Assembly: GCA_014155875.1 (NCBI GenBank)
Contig: JACEFZ010027753.1
Span: forward strand, 144,688-208,687
DNA length: 64,000 bases
Source of the DNA: Cepaea nemoralis
Lineage: Eukaryota; Mollusca; Gastropoda; Stylommatophora; Helicidae
Reading direction: 5' to 3'
In this document: one piece after another, positions 11,340-21,559 of the stretch
Position numbering within the stretch: the first letter of the stretch is position 1
How the letters are laid out: each line of letters starts with the position of its first letter
The notes under the pieces: generated by a model
Told to the model about the DNA's origin: nothing
Seen by the model: only the letters and a program-made list of their open reading frames with translations
Databases searched by the model: none
Position numbers and translations under genes: made by a program

Positions 11340-11466
11340 CTTTTAGGCAGGGTTGATGTGCGGCCCTGGTCATTTGTAAAAGTTCGAATCCACCCTAAAG
11401 TGGATAGAACCCATTACCCCAGAGCTATCAGGCGTCCGTCTAACCACTACACCACCGCGACTCCCG
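11340..11466 (-). mobile_element. tRNA-derived SINE head or tRNA relic
   Basis: On the minus strand an excellent A box, GGTGTAGTGGTTAGACGG (11437-11456), is followed by a B-box-like GGGTTCTATCCAC (11400-11413). I could not build a complete acceptor stem, so this looks like a tRNA-derived SINE head and not a working tRNA gene. A second word, AGTTCGAATCCACC, lies on the plus strand at about 11384-11397. Confidence 0.6.
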
Positions 11467-11525
11467 AGGTGTATGATACCAGCCCTATAATATTTGACTA
11501 AATGGCACTCGATGCCCGGCATGTT

Positions 11526-11590
11526 CAAATCAAATCAAATCAACTTTATTAGGGTCACAAATTGGGCGCGCAGGCCCGTCTTACATTCGG
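11526..11590 (+). repeat. Conserved ~55-bp interspersed motif, copy 1
   Basis: AAATCAAATCAA is followed by CTTTATTAGGGTCACAAA, then TTGGGCGCGCAGGCCCGTC and TTACATTCGG. Related sequence occurs near 15795-15830, 36285-36345 (reverse) and 52270-52305 (reverse), so this is a dispersed repeat terminus of unknown class. Confidence 0.65.
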
Positions 11591-11699
11591 CCCTTCCAAT
11601 CACTCGTCTTTCGTTCATCAAGAGCATTATACATTTACATAGGAAGAAAAATAAACATTGTGAAATGAATGTTGTAAACATAAACAAGGCTAATTACCA

Positions 11700-12410
11700 T
11701 GTTGTGAGGCCCATCTCCCACCTATCCATACATCACCCCACCCACACAACACCCTCACCTACCCACACACACGCGCACCAAGGGACACATACACACCCCC
11801 ACCTACGCACACACACGCACACCAAGGGACACATACATACCCCACCAACCGACCCATCCCCCTCCCGCACATCCCCCACCCGCACACACTGCCCTCACCT
11901 GATCCCCCAACCAAAACACACTCGCCACCCACAAACATTCCCCCACCAACCCACACATCCCACTCCCATCCATATACACATCCTAACCCACACATCCTCT
12001 CCCCACCCACACCTCAAACCACCCATCCCCCAGCCACATCTCTATCGACAACATATTCCCCACCCATGCACACAATCCCCCACCAACCCACACATCGCAC
12101 ATCCACTCACACATCCCCAAACCATACACACACATCCCCACCAACTAACATGTCCCCCCCCCCCACACACACACATCTCCCTAACCACCCATACATCCCC
12201 AATCCACTCACACACACCCCACCCCCCACACCTACAACTTCCACCCACCCACACATGCCATAACCTAATCCCCCACCACACAATCCCCCACCCGCACATC
12301 ACATACACCCCCTACCACGCACTATTCCCAACCCACGCACCACACACACACATCCCTCACCAACACATCCCCACTTACACACCACACACATATCCCCCAC
12401 CCAGATCAGT
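11700..12410. repeat. Long CCCACA-rich low-complexity region
   Basis: About 710 bp of irregular CACCCACACATCCCC-type units with strong strand asymmetry: G is almost absent on the plus strand. Long His/Pro/Thr-rich and, on the other strand, Gly/Val/Trp-rich frames result from composition alone. Confidence 0.9.
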
Positions 12411-12494
12411 GTTCAGTTTAACTAGGGCCGTCACATCTCTGGGGACATGTTCTGGAACCCTTTATAAGAGACTGGGTCGACCTTGGGCACATCT

Positions 12495-12664
12495 ACAAGT
12501 ATAGGGTGTATTTTTAATGACTGTGCAGAGTTTGAAAATATTGCCGGTCCATGTTTTGTATTCACCCTCTGTAAAGTTCATGCAACATAATAGGTAAATA
12601 AAAAACTTGGACCGGCAATATTTTCAAACACTTGCAGTAATGAAAAATACAGCCTGTAGTAATT
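12495..12664. mobile_element. Palindromic MITE-like element
   Basis: A perfect 21-bp inverted repeat (12530-12550 and 12609-12629; core TTTGAAAATATTGCCGGTCC) lies within roughly 50-bp imperfect arms separated by about 58 bp. The arms extend outward through GTATTTTT and its complement. The short length, lack of coding capacity and long terminal arms fit a foldback or MITE. Target duplications are not obvious. Confidence 0.7.
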
Positions 12665-12765
12665 AAAGGACCCTTTTCCACGCCTTGAGGCTATTTGGTA
12701 TATGGTGCTAGCCCCATATTGGTATATGCTACTGGGCACTAGATATTTGATGTGATCAGTAACAC
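12662..12765 (+). mobile_element. SINE body fragment
   Basis: Shares CACGCCTTGAG, GGTATATGGTGCT and TTTGATGTGATCAGTA with 13345-13475 and, more distantly, with the SINE at 56565-56835. There is no tRNA head in this piece. It abuts a minus-strand LINE end. Confidence 0.6.
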
Positions 12766-12768
12766 CAT

Positions 12769-13335
12769 CATCATGTGCCATGCCGGTAAGCGTGGGTGGT
12801 CATGTTTCGCCATCTCACGCAATCACCAGAGTCGTGGATCAGCTCTGTGTTCTTGTCTCGGGCATACCACGGGGCCAAGCCATCCAGGTATTTACTTTTC
12901 TGCCTTCCACTTGTTCTCTTCCTCTCTATCTTGCCAGCTGTCATCAAGTTCTCCAATTAAATTCTTCTCAGAACGTGGCCAAAAAATTGTTTGACTCTAC
13001 GTCTAATTTCATCAGTTCATTTGTTTCTTGTAGGACTTGTCTGCTCATTGTCCACGCTTGACATCCATACAAAAGTACATGGTCTATGTATCACCTCAAC
13101 GCTTTTTTTCTCGTTCCCAATGACATCCTTTTATTGGTCAATGTTTTCCATCATGCAAAAGGCAACCTTCGCCATGTCGATTCTTGTTCTAATCTCTTCC
13201 AGGCATTTCCCATTCACTTGTTTAAAAATATTCCCATTTACTTGTATATTACATTGTGGCATTTCTTTCTTCCTAGTGACGACCGTAATCTATGTCTTCT
13301 TACAATGTAATTCTAACCCTAGTTCGTCCGCGGGT
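12769..13335 (-). pseudogene. LINE reverse transcriptase C-terminal part
   Basis: Minus-strand frames read, in order from 13335 leftward: ELGLELHCKKT, then NIQVNGNIFKQVNG, then CLEEIRTRIDMAKVAF, then RRVKQFFGHVLRRI, then AGKIERKRTSGRQKSKYLDG, then HDSGDCVRWRNMTTHAYR, ending in an ATGATG tail at 12769. This is the order expected for the region after the catalytic core of a non-LTR reverse transcriptase, with a deletion where the usual FKYLG motif should follow KQVNG. Several frameshifts separate the pieces. The same terminal module occurs at 1.7-1.9, 46.8 and 62.6 kb. Confidence 0.8.
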
Positions 13336-13344
13336 ACATGTAAA

Positions 13345-13560
13345 AGTAGTATCTAAAGGACCCTCCCCCCACGCCTTGAGAGTATTGGATATATGGTGCC
13401 TGCCCATATTGCTTTATACCAATCGGAACTAGATAGTTAATGTGATCAGTATCGTGCCTGTCGCATTTACATCCCATAACAATTCCTGGTGTCATTGTCA
13501 GGCTGAGTCGACCTGGAGTCTGCGTCATGGTTTAAATCAAATCTCCGCATCTTAAGGGAA
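13345..13560 (+). mobile_element. SINE body fragment
   Basis: Resembles 12662-12765 at its left and continues like the 56.7-56.8 kb SINE (compare GGCTGAGTCGACCTGGAG with GGCTGGGTCGACTTGGGAG). Two related fragments thus flank the LINE at 12769-13335 in the same orientation. Confidence 0.6.
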
Positions 13561-13582
13561 TTCCAAATCCTGACCCTCCGAC

Positions 13583-13948
13583 AATGACAGAAACAGAGAA
13601 CAGACAAATGACAACAACGGACATGAGATTCTTGAGAAGAATACGCAACGTATCAAGAAGAGAGTACATCAGAAATGAAGAAATTAGAACTAAAGTAGGG
13701 GTAATAATAAAGCTTGATTTCATTAGAAAACAGCAGGTGAAATGGTTCGTTCGTGTAACTATGCTACGAACTGGCAGTATACGACAACAAGCAATGATGT
13801 ATAGACAGAATGGAACCAGAGGAAGAGGTTGACCACGTAAACGTTGGACAGAGGGAATAACAGAGTCCATGGGAATCTCGATATAGGAAAACGGACACTC
13901 TCCTGCTGTTTATGCTTTACCTGGACACCGCAAGGAACAAGAAGAACA
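13583..13948 (+). pseudogene. LINE reverse transcriptase C-terminal fragment
   Basis: A clean frame, 13584-13832, contains MRFLRRIRNVSRREYIRNEE and then QQVKWFVRVTMLRTGSIRQQ and NGTRGRG. After a frame break follow RKRWTEGITESMGIS-like codons and ALPGHRKEQEEQ, leading straight into (GAT)n. The order (structural RFLRR segment, WF.HV-like segment, GRPRKRW-like segment, triplet tail) is typical of a non-LTR element 3' end. A related copy, split by a SINE, lies at 37085-37690. Confidence 0.8.
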
Positions 13949-13949
13949 A

Positions 13950-13987
<38 letters not shown>

Positions 13988-14025
13988 CGGTGATGACGGT
14001 GATGATGATGATGATGATGATGATA

Positions 14026-14058
<33 letters not shown>

Positions 14059-14071
14059 TGATGATATGATA

Positions 14072-14107
<36 letters not shown>

Positions 14108-14140
14108 TGATGATGATGATGATGATGATGATGATGACGA
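13949..14140. repeat. (GAT)n microsatellite, LINE tail
   Basis: About 190 bp of GAT with a few GAC/GGT variants and single-base phase slips near 14057 and 14107. It starts at the end of the LINE frame at 13583-13948. Confidence 0.95.
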
Positions 14141-14184
14141 TGACCAGGGTACCGGAATGCAAGAGTGCTATCCACTTTTCTAAA

Positions 14185-14425
14185 AGTAGCATATCCTTTA
14201 TAGGACGTGGCAGTCAACCCCAGCATTTATTGGCTGTTTGAGATGTCATGGCAAGTTTACTTTCAGTAGTTTGCCATTGCCTTCTGAACGACCGGCACTC
14301 ACACCATTGTATGAAAACTAATGTGGTTTGTTTCCAAATCGCTCGCAGCTCTGCTTCGAACGCGGTTTGCGAAATTACGAATGAATTCGCGACTCCTTCG
14401 CCACAGAGTCGGTAACATTTTCTAA
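14185..14425 (-). mobile_element. tRNA-derived SINE
   Basis: On the minus strand TGGCGAAGGAGTCGCG is followed by a B box GCGTTCGAAGCAG (14352-14363). The 3' half carries the widespread word GCAATGGCAAACTACTGAA and TTGCCATGACATC. The same layout occurs at 22.63, 25.37, 28.11 and 34.5 kb. Confidence 0.78.
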
Positions 14426-14603
14426 AGGCATTGGTTCCACGTGTATCCCAGCAGAGACAGTGTCCACCCAGAAATCCCCGCCTCTAAGAGAAATCGAACA
14501 GATGCCCAGCTGACGGACAGTCAAGCGTGCTACCCGCAACACCAACACATTTCCCTGGACTCCACTGTGGCAACATTTCTAAAGGGTTCTAATAGAGAGG
14601 GCT

Positions 14604-15190
14604 TCAAATGAAAGCCTGAAATTCTTTTTTGTTTTTTTTTTTTATTTTTTTTTTTTTTATTTGGATGAATGTATTCTGGAAATGTAACGAACAAATGTAT
14701 CATTTTTCGATGTAGTCACCAATGCGTTCAGTGCAAGTCCTCCAGCGCCGATAAAATGCTTGGATTCCTGTAGAAAAAAATCGACTCTGAGGTCACTACT
14801 CGGTGTGCCTGGCCCGGTGATGAACAGTCTGTCACAGAAGTCACGCCGTTTTGAAACGTCTTACTCTACTCATACACTTGCTGACTGATAGGCATGCATC
14901 ACCACACTGAACCTTTATTCGCCGATGAATTTCTATAGGTTTCACCCCTTCACTGATTTTTAAAAATAAATAAATACGATTAACAGAACCCTGCGCCCTC
15001 TTTGGTGCATGTCAAAATGGGGCGGCCATCTTTATACTGTCCTTATGACGTAACCGTGTTCGTCTACACCGTCATGTCTCATACTTAATACTCTTAACAT
15101 CCTCAACATTAATATTGACAGGTTGAAACATGGTTATTGTAATTTCTATCACACTTTTAAGGTTTTCATTGAAGCTTCCTCGTTTAAATG
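14604..15190 (-). mobile_element. Mariner-like deletion derivative lacking the catalytic core
   Basis: Reading the minus strand, the element begins near GAAGCTTCAATGAAAACC and ends near GGCTTTCATTTGAAGCCC, plausible inverted termini. The interior encodes, across frame breaks, FKTGVTSVTD-like and AHRVVTSE-like residues of the N-terminal DNA-binding region. These are followed almost immediately by residues resembling a transposase C-terminus (ALEDLH, then a GDY.EK-like segment). No GDESW, HDNA or SPDLAP motifs are present, so roughly 200 codons are missing. Related derivatives lie at 24478-24990, 27214-27730 and 30192-30715. Confidence 0.72.
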
Positions 15191-15724
<534 letters not shown>

Positions 15725-15794
15725 ATGGAGGCACAGAGAGAGGGGAAAAAGAGGTTACGAACGAGCGAAGGAACGCACTATACTTTTAAAGCGT

Positions 15795-15830
15795 TAAGAA
15801 TTGGGCATGCAGGCCCGCCTGACATTTTAT
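15795..15830 (+). repeat. Conserved interspersed motif, copy 2
   Basis: AAGAATTGGGCATGCAGGCC and CGCCTGACATT match the motif at 11526-11590 in the same orientation. Confidence 0.55.
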
Positions 15831-15892
15831 CCTTCAAGCAGAAAGTATACCATTACATACAACAATAAGAAAGACACTAAAAGAACTATCTC

Positions 15893-16335
15893 CCAGTTGC
15901 ACGCTCCAATATTTCTGTCACCGTTGTACACTCTAATCTATTTCTATATCCCAATTGCACGCTCTATTTATATCTCTGTTGTACACTCTAATATATTTCT
16001 ATCTCTGTTGTACACTCTAATATATTTCAACCTCCAAATTGCACACTGTCTAATATATTTCTATCTCCCAGTTGCACATTTTATTATATTATATTAACTT
16101 CCCAATTGCACACTCTAAAATAGTTATATCTACCAGTTGCACACTCTAATACATTTCAACCTACCAATTGCACACTCTAATATATTTATATCTCCCAATT
16201 ACACACTCTAATATATTTATATCTCCCAATTGCAGACTCTAATATATATCTATCTCCTAGCTGCACACTCAAATATATTTCTATCTCCCAGTTGCACACT
16301 ATAACATTTCTATCTGCCAGTTGCACACTCTAATA
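15893..16335. repeat. 31-bp minisatellite
   Basis: About 14 imperfect copies of a unit containing CTCTAATATATTTCTATCTC and CCAGTTGCACA. The right-hand copies show shorter variants. Confidence 0.9.
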
Positions 16336-16685
16336 CAATACACCGGCCACTCCAACTGATCAAGCAGTAATCTCTTGTAGGCAATAAAACTGAAGCGATG
16401 GTACATAACCACTACACTTGCGTAATCCCCCGTGATCCCAGAAGCAGCTGAAGAACCATTGTCTTCCCCTCATTGCCATAAAACCCAGTCGGACATTAGC
16501 ATTTTATTGCCGTCTTCATCCAAATCTAGCGATGTGGTGGACTTAAGACTGGGAATCTCATTACCCGATTAGACCGGGCGTATTCAATACACAAGTATAT
16601 ACACGTCTCGGAGGATTAATTTTCTGGGCTGCCAAAAGAAAAAGTGCCAGCTATAATCGGTTTTTATCGGTTTGGTTTGCGATGT
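16336..16685. other. Unannotated interval
   Basis: Contains AAAAAGTGCCAGCTATAATC near 16640, which resembles the 5' side of the SINE at 51.2 kb; otherwise nothing recognised. Confidence 0.4.
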
Positions 16686-16936
16686 AATGCCTGCCTGTTG
16701 GCGAGGTGGTCGTATAATCGAATCTCAATTAAGGTGAGAGGTGGGGGTAATTATTACGATTGTCGTGGTCCCAGGTCAATCCAGTTTTAAAATGGGTTTG
16801 GGGAAACTATCTGGGAAGTAAAGGCGGGGGTATTGTATTGATTACATCACTCGTTGAACGCCGATTAGACTATAAAAATAAGAAGCCATTGCGATATGCG
16901 AATTACAGCCCAAAGCGTGGAATAGGGTCACTTACT
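16686..16936 (+). mobile_element. tRNA-derived SINE with (TTC)n tail, copy 2
   Basis: An A-box-like TGGCGAGGTGGTCG (16699-16712) is followed closely by ATCGAATCTC, so the head seems internally deleted. The body, AAAATGGGTTTGGGGAAACT and GGGAAGTAAAGGCGGGGG, aligns with the SINE at 10470-10716. Like that copy it ends directly in TTC repeats. Confidence 0.72.
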
Positions 16937-17075
16937 TTTCTTCTTCTTCTTCTTCTTCTTCTTCTTCTTCTTCTTCTTCTTCTTCTTCTTCTTCTCCGTC
17001 CCCGTCCCCGTTTCCTCCTCCTCCTCCTCCTCCTCCTCCTCCTCTTGCTTTGCTTCTGCTTCTTCCTCTTCTTAT
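16937..17075. repeat. (TTC)n/(CTC)n microsatellite, SINE tail
   Basis: TTC units, then CCGTCCC, then CTC units and mixed TTC/TGC, following the 3' end of the SINE. Confidence 0.95.
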
Positions 17076-17301
17076 AATTTACCATAGTAATCATTTCTGA
17101 AAGATGTAGTATTCTATTTACCACAATCAACATTTCTATAATCAGAGTGTTTTTCGTGCCTTGTGAAAATTACCGATTCTATACCTATTGGAATTGTATG
17201 ATACCAAAGTGAATCACGTGATTTATTGTTAATTAGCTGGCTTTGATCACAACAAAATCTGCCTCAAAATGTGTGTTCGGTGCTTCTATAAAATTTTCGG
17301 A

Positions 17302-17511
17302 ATGGGCCCGGGTGTGTCTGAGGACGACATAGTAGAAACTGACTACTCGAGATCACGGCAAAAGAAACTTACTACTGGAGAGCAACGCAACGGGAAGCCT
17401 GCGGGTTATGGTGGCTTGGCCACTACACGACAGAATGTGGAGCTGTCGGACCGTACTAAGCAGATGCAAAAAAGTAACCGTGACAAGGCGCTACCAGATA
17501 AAACGTTGTGG
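17302..17511 (+). CDS. Candidate host coding exon, unknown product
   Basis: From an ATG in a good initiation context (purine at -3, G at +4) a frame of exactly 70 codons runs to a consensus splice donor, TGG|GTAAGT at 17512. The product starts MGPGVSEDDIVETDYSRS and is highly charged, Lys/Arg/Gln-rich (for example KQMQKSNRDKALPDKTLW), with no signal peptide or membrane segment. It is not low complexity and resembles no repeat in the window, which is rare here. I recognise no family. Beyond the donor lies a TTTA microsatellite, as an intron might. No downstream exon was identified, so this is a weak gene call. A longer open frame begins at 17269 upstream. Confidence 0.35.
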
Positions 17512-17527
17512 GTAAGTTGTCAGTTTT

Positions 17528-17580
17528 GCTTTTTATTTATTTATTTATTTATTTATTTATGTATTTATTTATTTATTTGC
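17528..17580. repeat. (TTTA)n microsatellite
   Basis: About 12 TTTA units immediately after the candidate splice donor. Confidence 0.95.
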
Positions 17581-17728
17581 AGTTTCAATTGCAAACTTGT
17601 ACCAACATTTTATTTTACGGAATTAGTGTTTCAATCCTGGTATGAAGAGACTTTCCGACTTTAACAATGAAATGATATTCATTAAATTATGTTTTGGGCT
17701 ATTAGTCTTTGCGACTGAGGTCTCCGTT

Positions 17729-18742
17729 TCAGTAAGGTGTATGGCCTCCTATGACCTCTATCAGAGAACGACATCTCCTTGACAAGGATCCGATAAGCCG
17801 TTTGATGTGTTGTTGTGGGATGGCTGCCCACTCTTCCCGTAGTGCAAGAGACAACTGTCGGAGATTGGCTGGAGCCACGTCTCGCTGGCCGAGTCGTCTG
17901 TCGAGTTCATCCCATAAGTGTTCTATGGGGTTCATGTCTGATGACATGGCTGGCCACGGAATGGTCTGGACGTTGTTGTCAGCGAGGAACTGGGTGGTGA
18001 ACTGTGCCACATGATGTCGAGCTTTATCCTGCTGAAAAATAGAGCCTCGTACAGCTAGAAGTGGAAGGACGTGAGGATAAAGAATTTCAGCGACGTTTTG
18101 TTGGGCATTCAGGCGCCCTTCAATTTGCACCAGGTCATTTCTTCCCACTGAAGTTGACCCCCCCCCCCCTCCACACATCAGTACATCTCAGCCACCATGT
18201 GGAGGAACCTCATTAACGCTGTTCTGGGTGTAGCGCTTACGAACTCTGCGATAAACGCTTCTCCGTCTATCGTGTCGCTGGAGCACAAAACATGATTCAT
18301 CACTACACCAAACCCGTCTCCAGCCATTCCCAACGGTCCATTGATGATGCTGATTAGCCCACTGCAGTCAGTTCTGGCGATGCCGGTCCGTAAGAACAGG
18401 ACCTCTGCGGGGTCTTCTAGCCCAAAGACCAGCGTCGTGCAGCCGGTTCCTGACCGTTTGATCTGAAATTCGACGAGCTTCTGGCATTGACTGGACTGTG
18501 GAGGACGCAGATGCAAATCGATTCCTAAGGTGACGAAGCCGTATGAAGCGGTTTTCGGAAGCAGTTGTGATTCTGGGTCTTCCACCGCGTGGCCGGTGTG
18601 CCACTGAGCCAGTTTCTTTAAATTGCCTTCAAAGGCGACTAATGGTGCTTATAACCACATTAAATTCTCTGCCTACTACACTTTGTGACTGTGCAGCCTG
18701 TAAACCTCCAATGAGTCGTTGTTCTGTAATGAGATGAGCCAT
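17729..18742 (-). pseudogene. Tc1-type transposase, D,D34E, three TGA stops
   Basis: Starting at the ATG complementary to 18740-18742, one reading frame runs 337 codons to 17729, the usual length for a Tc1 transposase, with no frameshift. It is interrupted only by three TGA codons: after STISRL, after TDRHRQN and after VPPHGG. The N-terminal part contains two helix-turn-helix-like segments (ITEQRLIGGL; RISDQTVRNRL) and the hook-like RPRGGRPR. Catalytic signatures are CSDESCF, FQQDKARHH and MNPIEHLWDELDRR, with 34 residues between the second aspartate and the glutamate. The flanks probably hold terminal inverted repeats, but I could not define them. Cut-and-paste DNA transposition is the family role; this copy is dead. 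Confidence 0.92.
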
Positions 18743-18847
18743 ACTTGCGCATTGAATTTTCAACTAAATGTATTCGAGGGAGCGCAATCTTTTTTAGGCA
18801 TTCAATAATATGGTCAGAGAGTTTTGTGTTCAATAAGTTTCACGGGG

Positions 18848-19255
18848 TTGATTGATTGATTGATTGATTTAGGAACCGACATCACAGCATTCGGGACATT
18901 CCCATAAGCGCTCCGTCCCCATCCTCAGCAGCCAGCGAAGAGTTCCAACACTAATAGTTCCAGTAGCAATCTGATTATATGTCCGTCTCGCCTTTCCTCT
19001 AAGCGTCGAGCGTCGGCCAGATCCCCTCGTCACACCTCGCTGTCTCATTCTTACCAGACCATGGTGATCCATTTGATCCTCCGAGGTGTACACGTGCTCA
19101 CACAAGGCCGCAACCACTTCTGTTTTGTCATGCATCAATACTCCACCAAGTTCTGCCGAGCCAGCCAATCTGTCCGCCTGTTCATTCCCCAGCACACCGG
19201 CATGCCCCGGAGAAAAGATCCAGACGATGCTTGCTACCCGTGACTTCCGAAGCGA
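18848..19255 (-). pseudogene. LINE RNase H C-terminal region with (TCAA)n tail
   Basis: The minus-strand frame (18869-19195) reads LGNEQADRLAGSAELGGVLM, the end of an RNase H domain with the NE.AD.LAG signature. It continues through ALCEHVYTSEDQMDHHGL, RGSGRRSTLRGKARRTYNQI and RLWECPECCDVGS, ending at a stop next to a TTGA/TCAA tetranucleotide tail (18848-18869). The copy is truncated on its 5' side near 19255. A related plus-strand copy is at 50408-51190. Confidence 0.85.
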
Positions 19256-19637
19256 ATAGGGATTATCATGAACCTGTCACGAGTTATTGTCAAAAATGTT
19301 GTTTTGACCTTGACCTCTTTCATGACCTCACGAATCATGAGGTGAGTGCAATTCAGGTAACCACGAGAAGTTAATGACCAGATGGACACAGTCGATAGGT
19401 TGACTGATGTCCAATCAGCGAATATCTTTTATAAAAATAACATCAAAAATGTTGCGTATCTTTTTTTTTTTTTGGAACAATATAGTTATCTCTGTATAGC
19501 TCCGTTAATTCCTCTCTGTACATCAATATCTAACTGTTTGCACACCTTCAGCTCCACATTGTCTTATCTGACCCCTTCCACAACTGAACTGTGTGCAGTT
19601 ACAAACCCGGCTTTCAAAGAAAGAAGACTTCTTAGAC
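19256..19637. other. Unannotated interval
   Basis: Unique-looking DNA with a 12-base T run near 19460. No domain seen. Confidence 0.4.
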
Positions 19638-20084
19638 CAGTGGTTCTCAACCTTTTTTGGCCCATTCCCCCCTTCACCATATTTTCAGAACGCCATTCCC
19701 CCCCCCCCCCTTCCTATCAAAAAATTGGCCCGCTCCCCCCTTCACCGTATTTTCAGAACGTCATCCCCCCCCCCTTTCATATTTCCTATCTAAAAATCCC
19801 CTCACCCCTACACAGTATACGTAAAAGTGGAAGGCAAATGTAATAGCATATACTAAAACAAGTCTAGACATCCACATAAAACATGATTTGTGGGTCTACT
19901 TACTTTATAAAATGAATTTTAGAAGGACGAGACATACATAACTGTAAAGTATGAAGGGAAAAACTATGTCAAGTAATCGGTTCTTGTATTAACACGATCT
20001 TGAAATGGTCTTCATTCCCCCCCCCCCCTGGAAACCATGAAATTCCCCCCTGGGGGGGAATTCTCCACCGGTTGAGAACCACTG
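19638..20084 (+). mobile_element. hAT MITE, copy 1, perfect 8-bp target duplication
   Basis: Termini CAGTGGTTCTCAACC and GGTTGAGAACCACTG are perfect 15-bp inverted repeats. The flanking 8 bp are TCTTAGAC on both sides (19630-19637 and 20085-20092), the exact hAT target size. The interior is C-rich near both ends (several C runs) with an AT-rich centre containing ACAAGTCTAGACATC, shared by all copies. There is no transposase, so the element is non-autonomous. Confidence 0.95.
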
Positions 20085-20280
20085 TCTTAGACAGACAGCA
20101 TAACAAGGAGAAAGACCGCCTGTGAAACCCTACCTAAAAGCCTTGGCTTTCCAACGGTTTGGTTCAAGACAGAGCGTTCAGTGGTCGCCCGACACTTTTT
20201 TTTCTGTGTTTTAGGTTATGCTAATAATTTCTCGCTACTTCTTCTTCTTCATCTTCTTCTTTCGTTCGCCTAAAATATGT

Positions 20281-20700
20281 TTATAACTGCAATGTTGTCT
20301 CTTGTATGAATCTAACAGTCTTTTTTAGTTCATTCAGCGGTCCATAGAGTTTATCTTCCACTGTTGTCTCTCTAGGCCAGAAGGTTCGCCTGGATATGTT
20401 GTAGTTTGGGCAATCCTGGAGTATGTGCTCTGCTGTCTGCGACGCCAAACCACATGTGCACATGGCTGAGTCACCAATCTTGAATTTTGTATACATGTGG
20501 TTGCGTAATCTATTGTGTCCTGTTCTGAGGCGCAGAAGAATGACCTGTTCTGGTCTGTCCATAACGTGGTAGTCGTCTTGAGTAAGGTTTGGTGGCCTTC
20601 TGACTGATTTGATCATTCTTTTCTTTTGGTGGTATGTAATAGGCACATCTGGTTGTTCTTCTTGTGCTCCTTCCTTAGCCAATCGATCAGCTCTGTCGTT
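20281..20700 (-). pseudogene. LINE C-terminal region after RNase H
   Basis: The minus-strand frame begins in the RNase H tail (ADRLAKEGAQEEQPD) and continues DRPEQVILLRLRTGHNRLR, KIGDSAMCTCGLASQTAEH and ILQDCPNY, ending KKTVRFIQETTLQL. This CTCG...EHILQDCP block is the usual end of APE/RT/RNase H LINE proteins. The piece is 5'-truncated. A TTC/ATC-rich stretch lies just past its 3' end (20241-20265). Confidence 0.85.
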
Positions 20701-21555
20701 TCCGGGGATTTCTCGTACTTAATATGTCAGGTCTTATGCTTAGTCAGATATGACTGAACTACCGTATGACAGCAGACGGTACTTCCTGTTCTCTGTCAGC
20801 ACCAAATGTTAGACGACGCTCACCAAACCTGACACCCCACAATGTGCCAACGCTATCTGGCGGAGAAGTGCAAATGGGAGGGTACAAGCTTACCCTAGTG
20901 CGATGAATTGCAACTTAAATCCTAAATGTCATGGCAGAGCAGACCAGGCCCTGAGCGTTGGTCGTCAACTGGTCAAGGATGGGAGCTCTGACAGGCAGAA
21001 AGCAAGAGCATTGCTTTGCTAATCTGGCAGCTTCTGCAACTTGTCTTGTTCCAGGTGTATTGCCGTTACCTTTCCTCTGGAGTGCATTAGGCAAGCCGAA
21101 AGAGGGGTCATGCTGCATGGGCAACACATGATATCTATACTTCAGCCCAGGCTGTGTGCTATGGAGGGGTATAGCTCCATTCTACAAACTATCTATCGTC
21201 TGTCAACACGGCCAGGTGCCAGTTATATAGTAAAATCTAAGTTACTTAGCAACGTGTTGTGTGAAATCATGGGACACCGCGACACATCTATAACTGCGGC
21301 ATTATTAAGCCACTTAACTGTTGTGATATCTGCCTGGTTCTGCCACTTCCACCCCCCCCCCCCTTCTACAGTTGTCACCAGGTGGTCTGCTCAGGGCGTT
21401 GTTAATCAAATTAAGCCCATGCACCAGCTTCTAGTCAGCAATACACATCTGCAACTCTATTAATGTACTACTTGGTCACTTTTAGCTTGGACAATGAACA
21501 TTGTGGCTAGAAATTCATCGCTGTAGATGTGAATAGGCAAACTAACAAATATATG
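20701..21555. other. Unannotated interval
   Basis: About 850 bp without a recognised repeat. It contains a C run at 21350-21363 and a 140-codon plus-strand frame (21041-21463) with no domain, which I do not call a gene. Confidence 0.4.
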
Positions 21556-21559
21556 GCTG

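Noticed and set aside
11340..11466. Functional tRNA gene
   Set aside because: Good A box and acceptable B box, but I could not form a full acceptor stem; SINE head or relic preferred.
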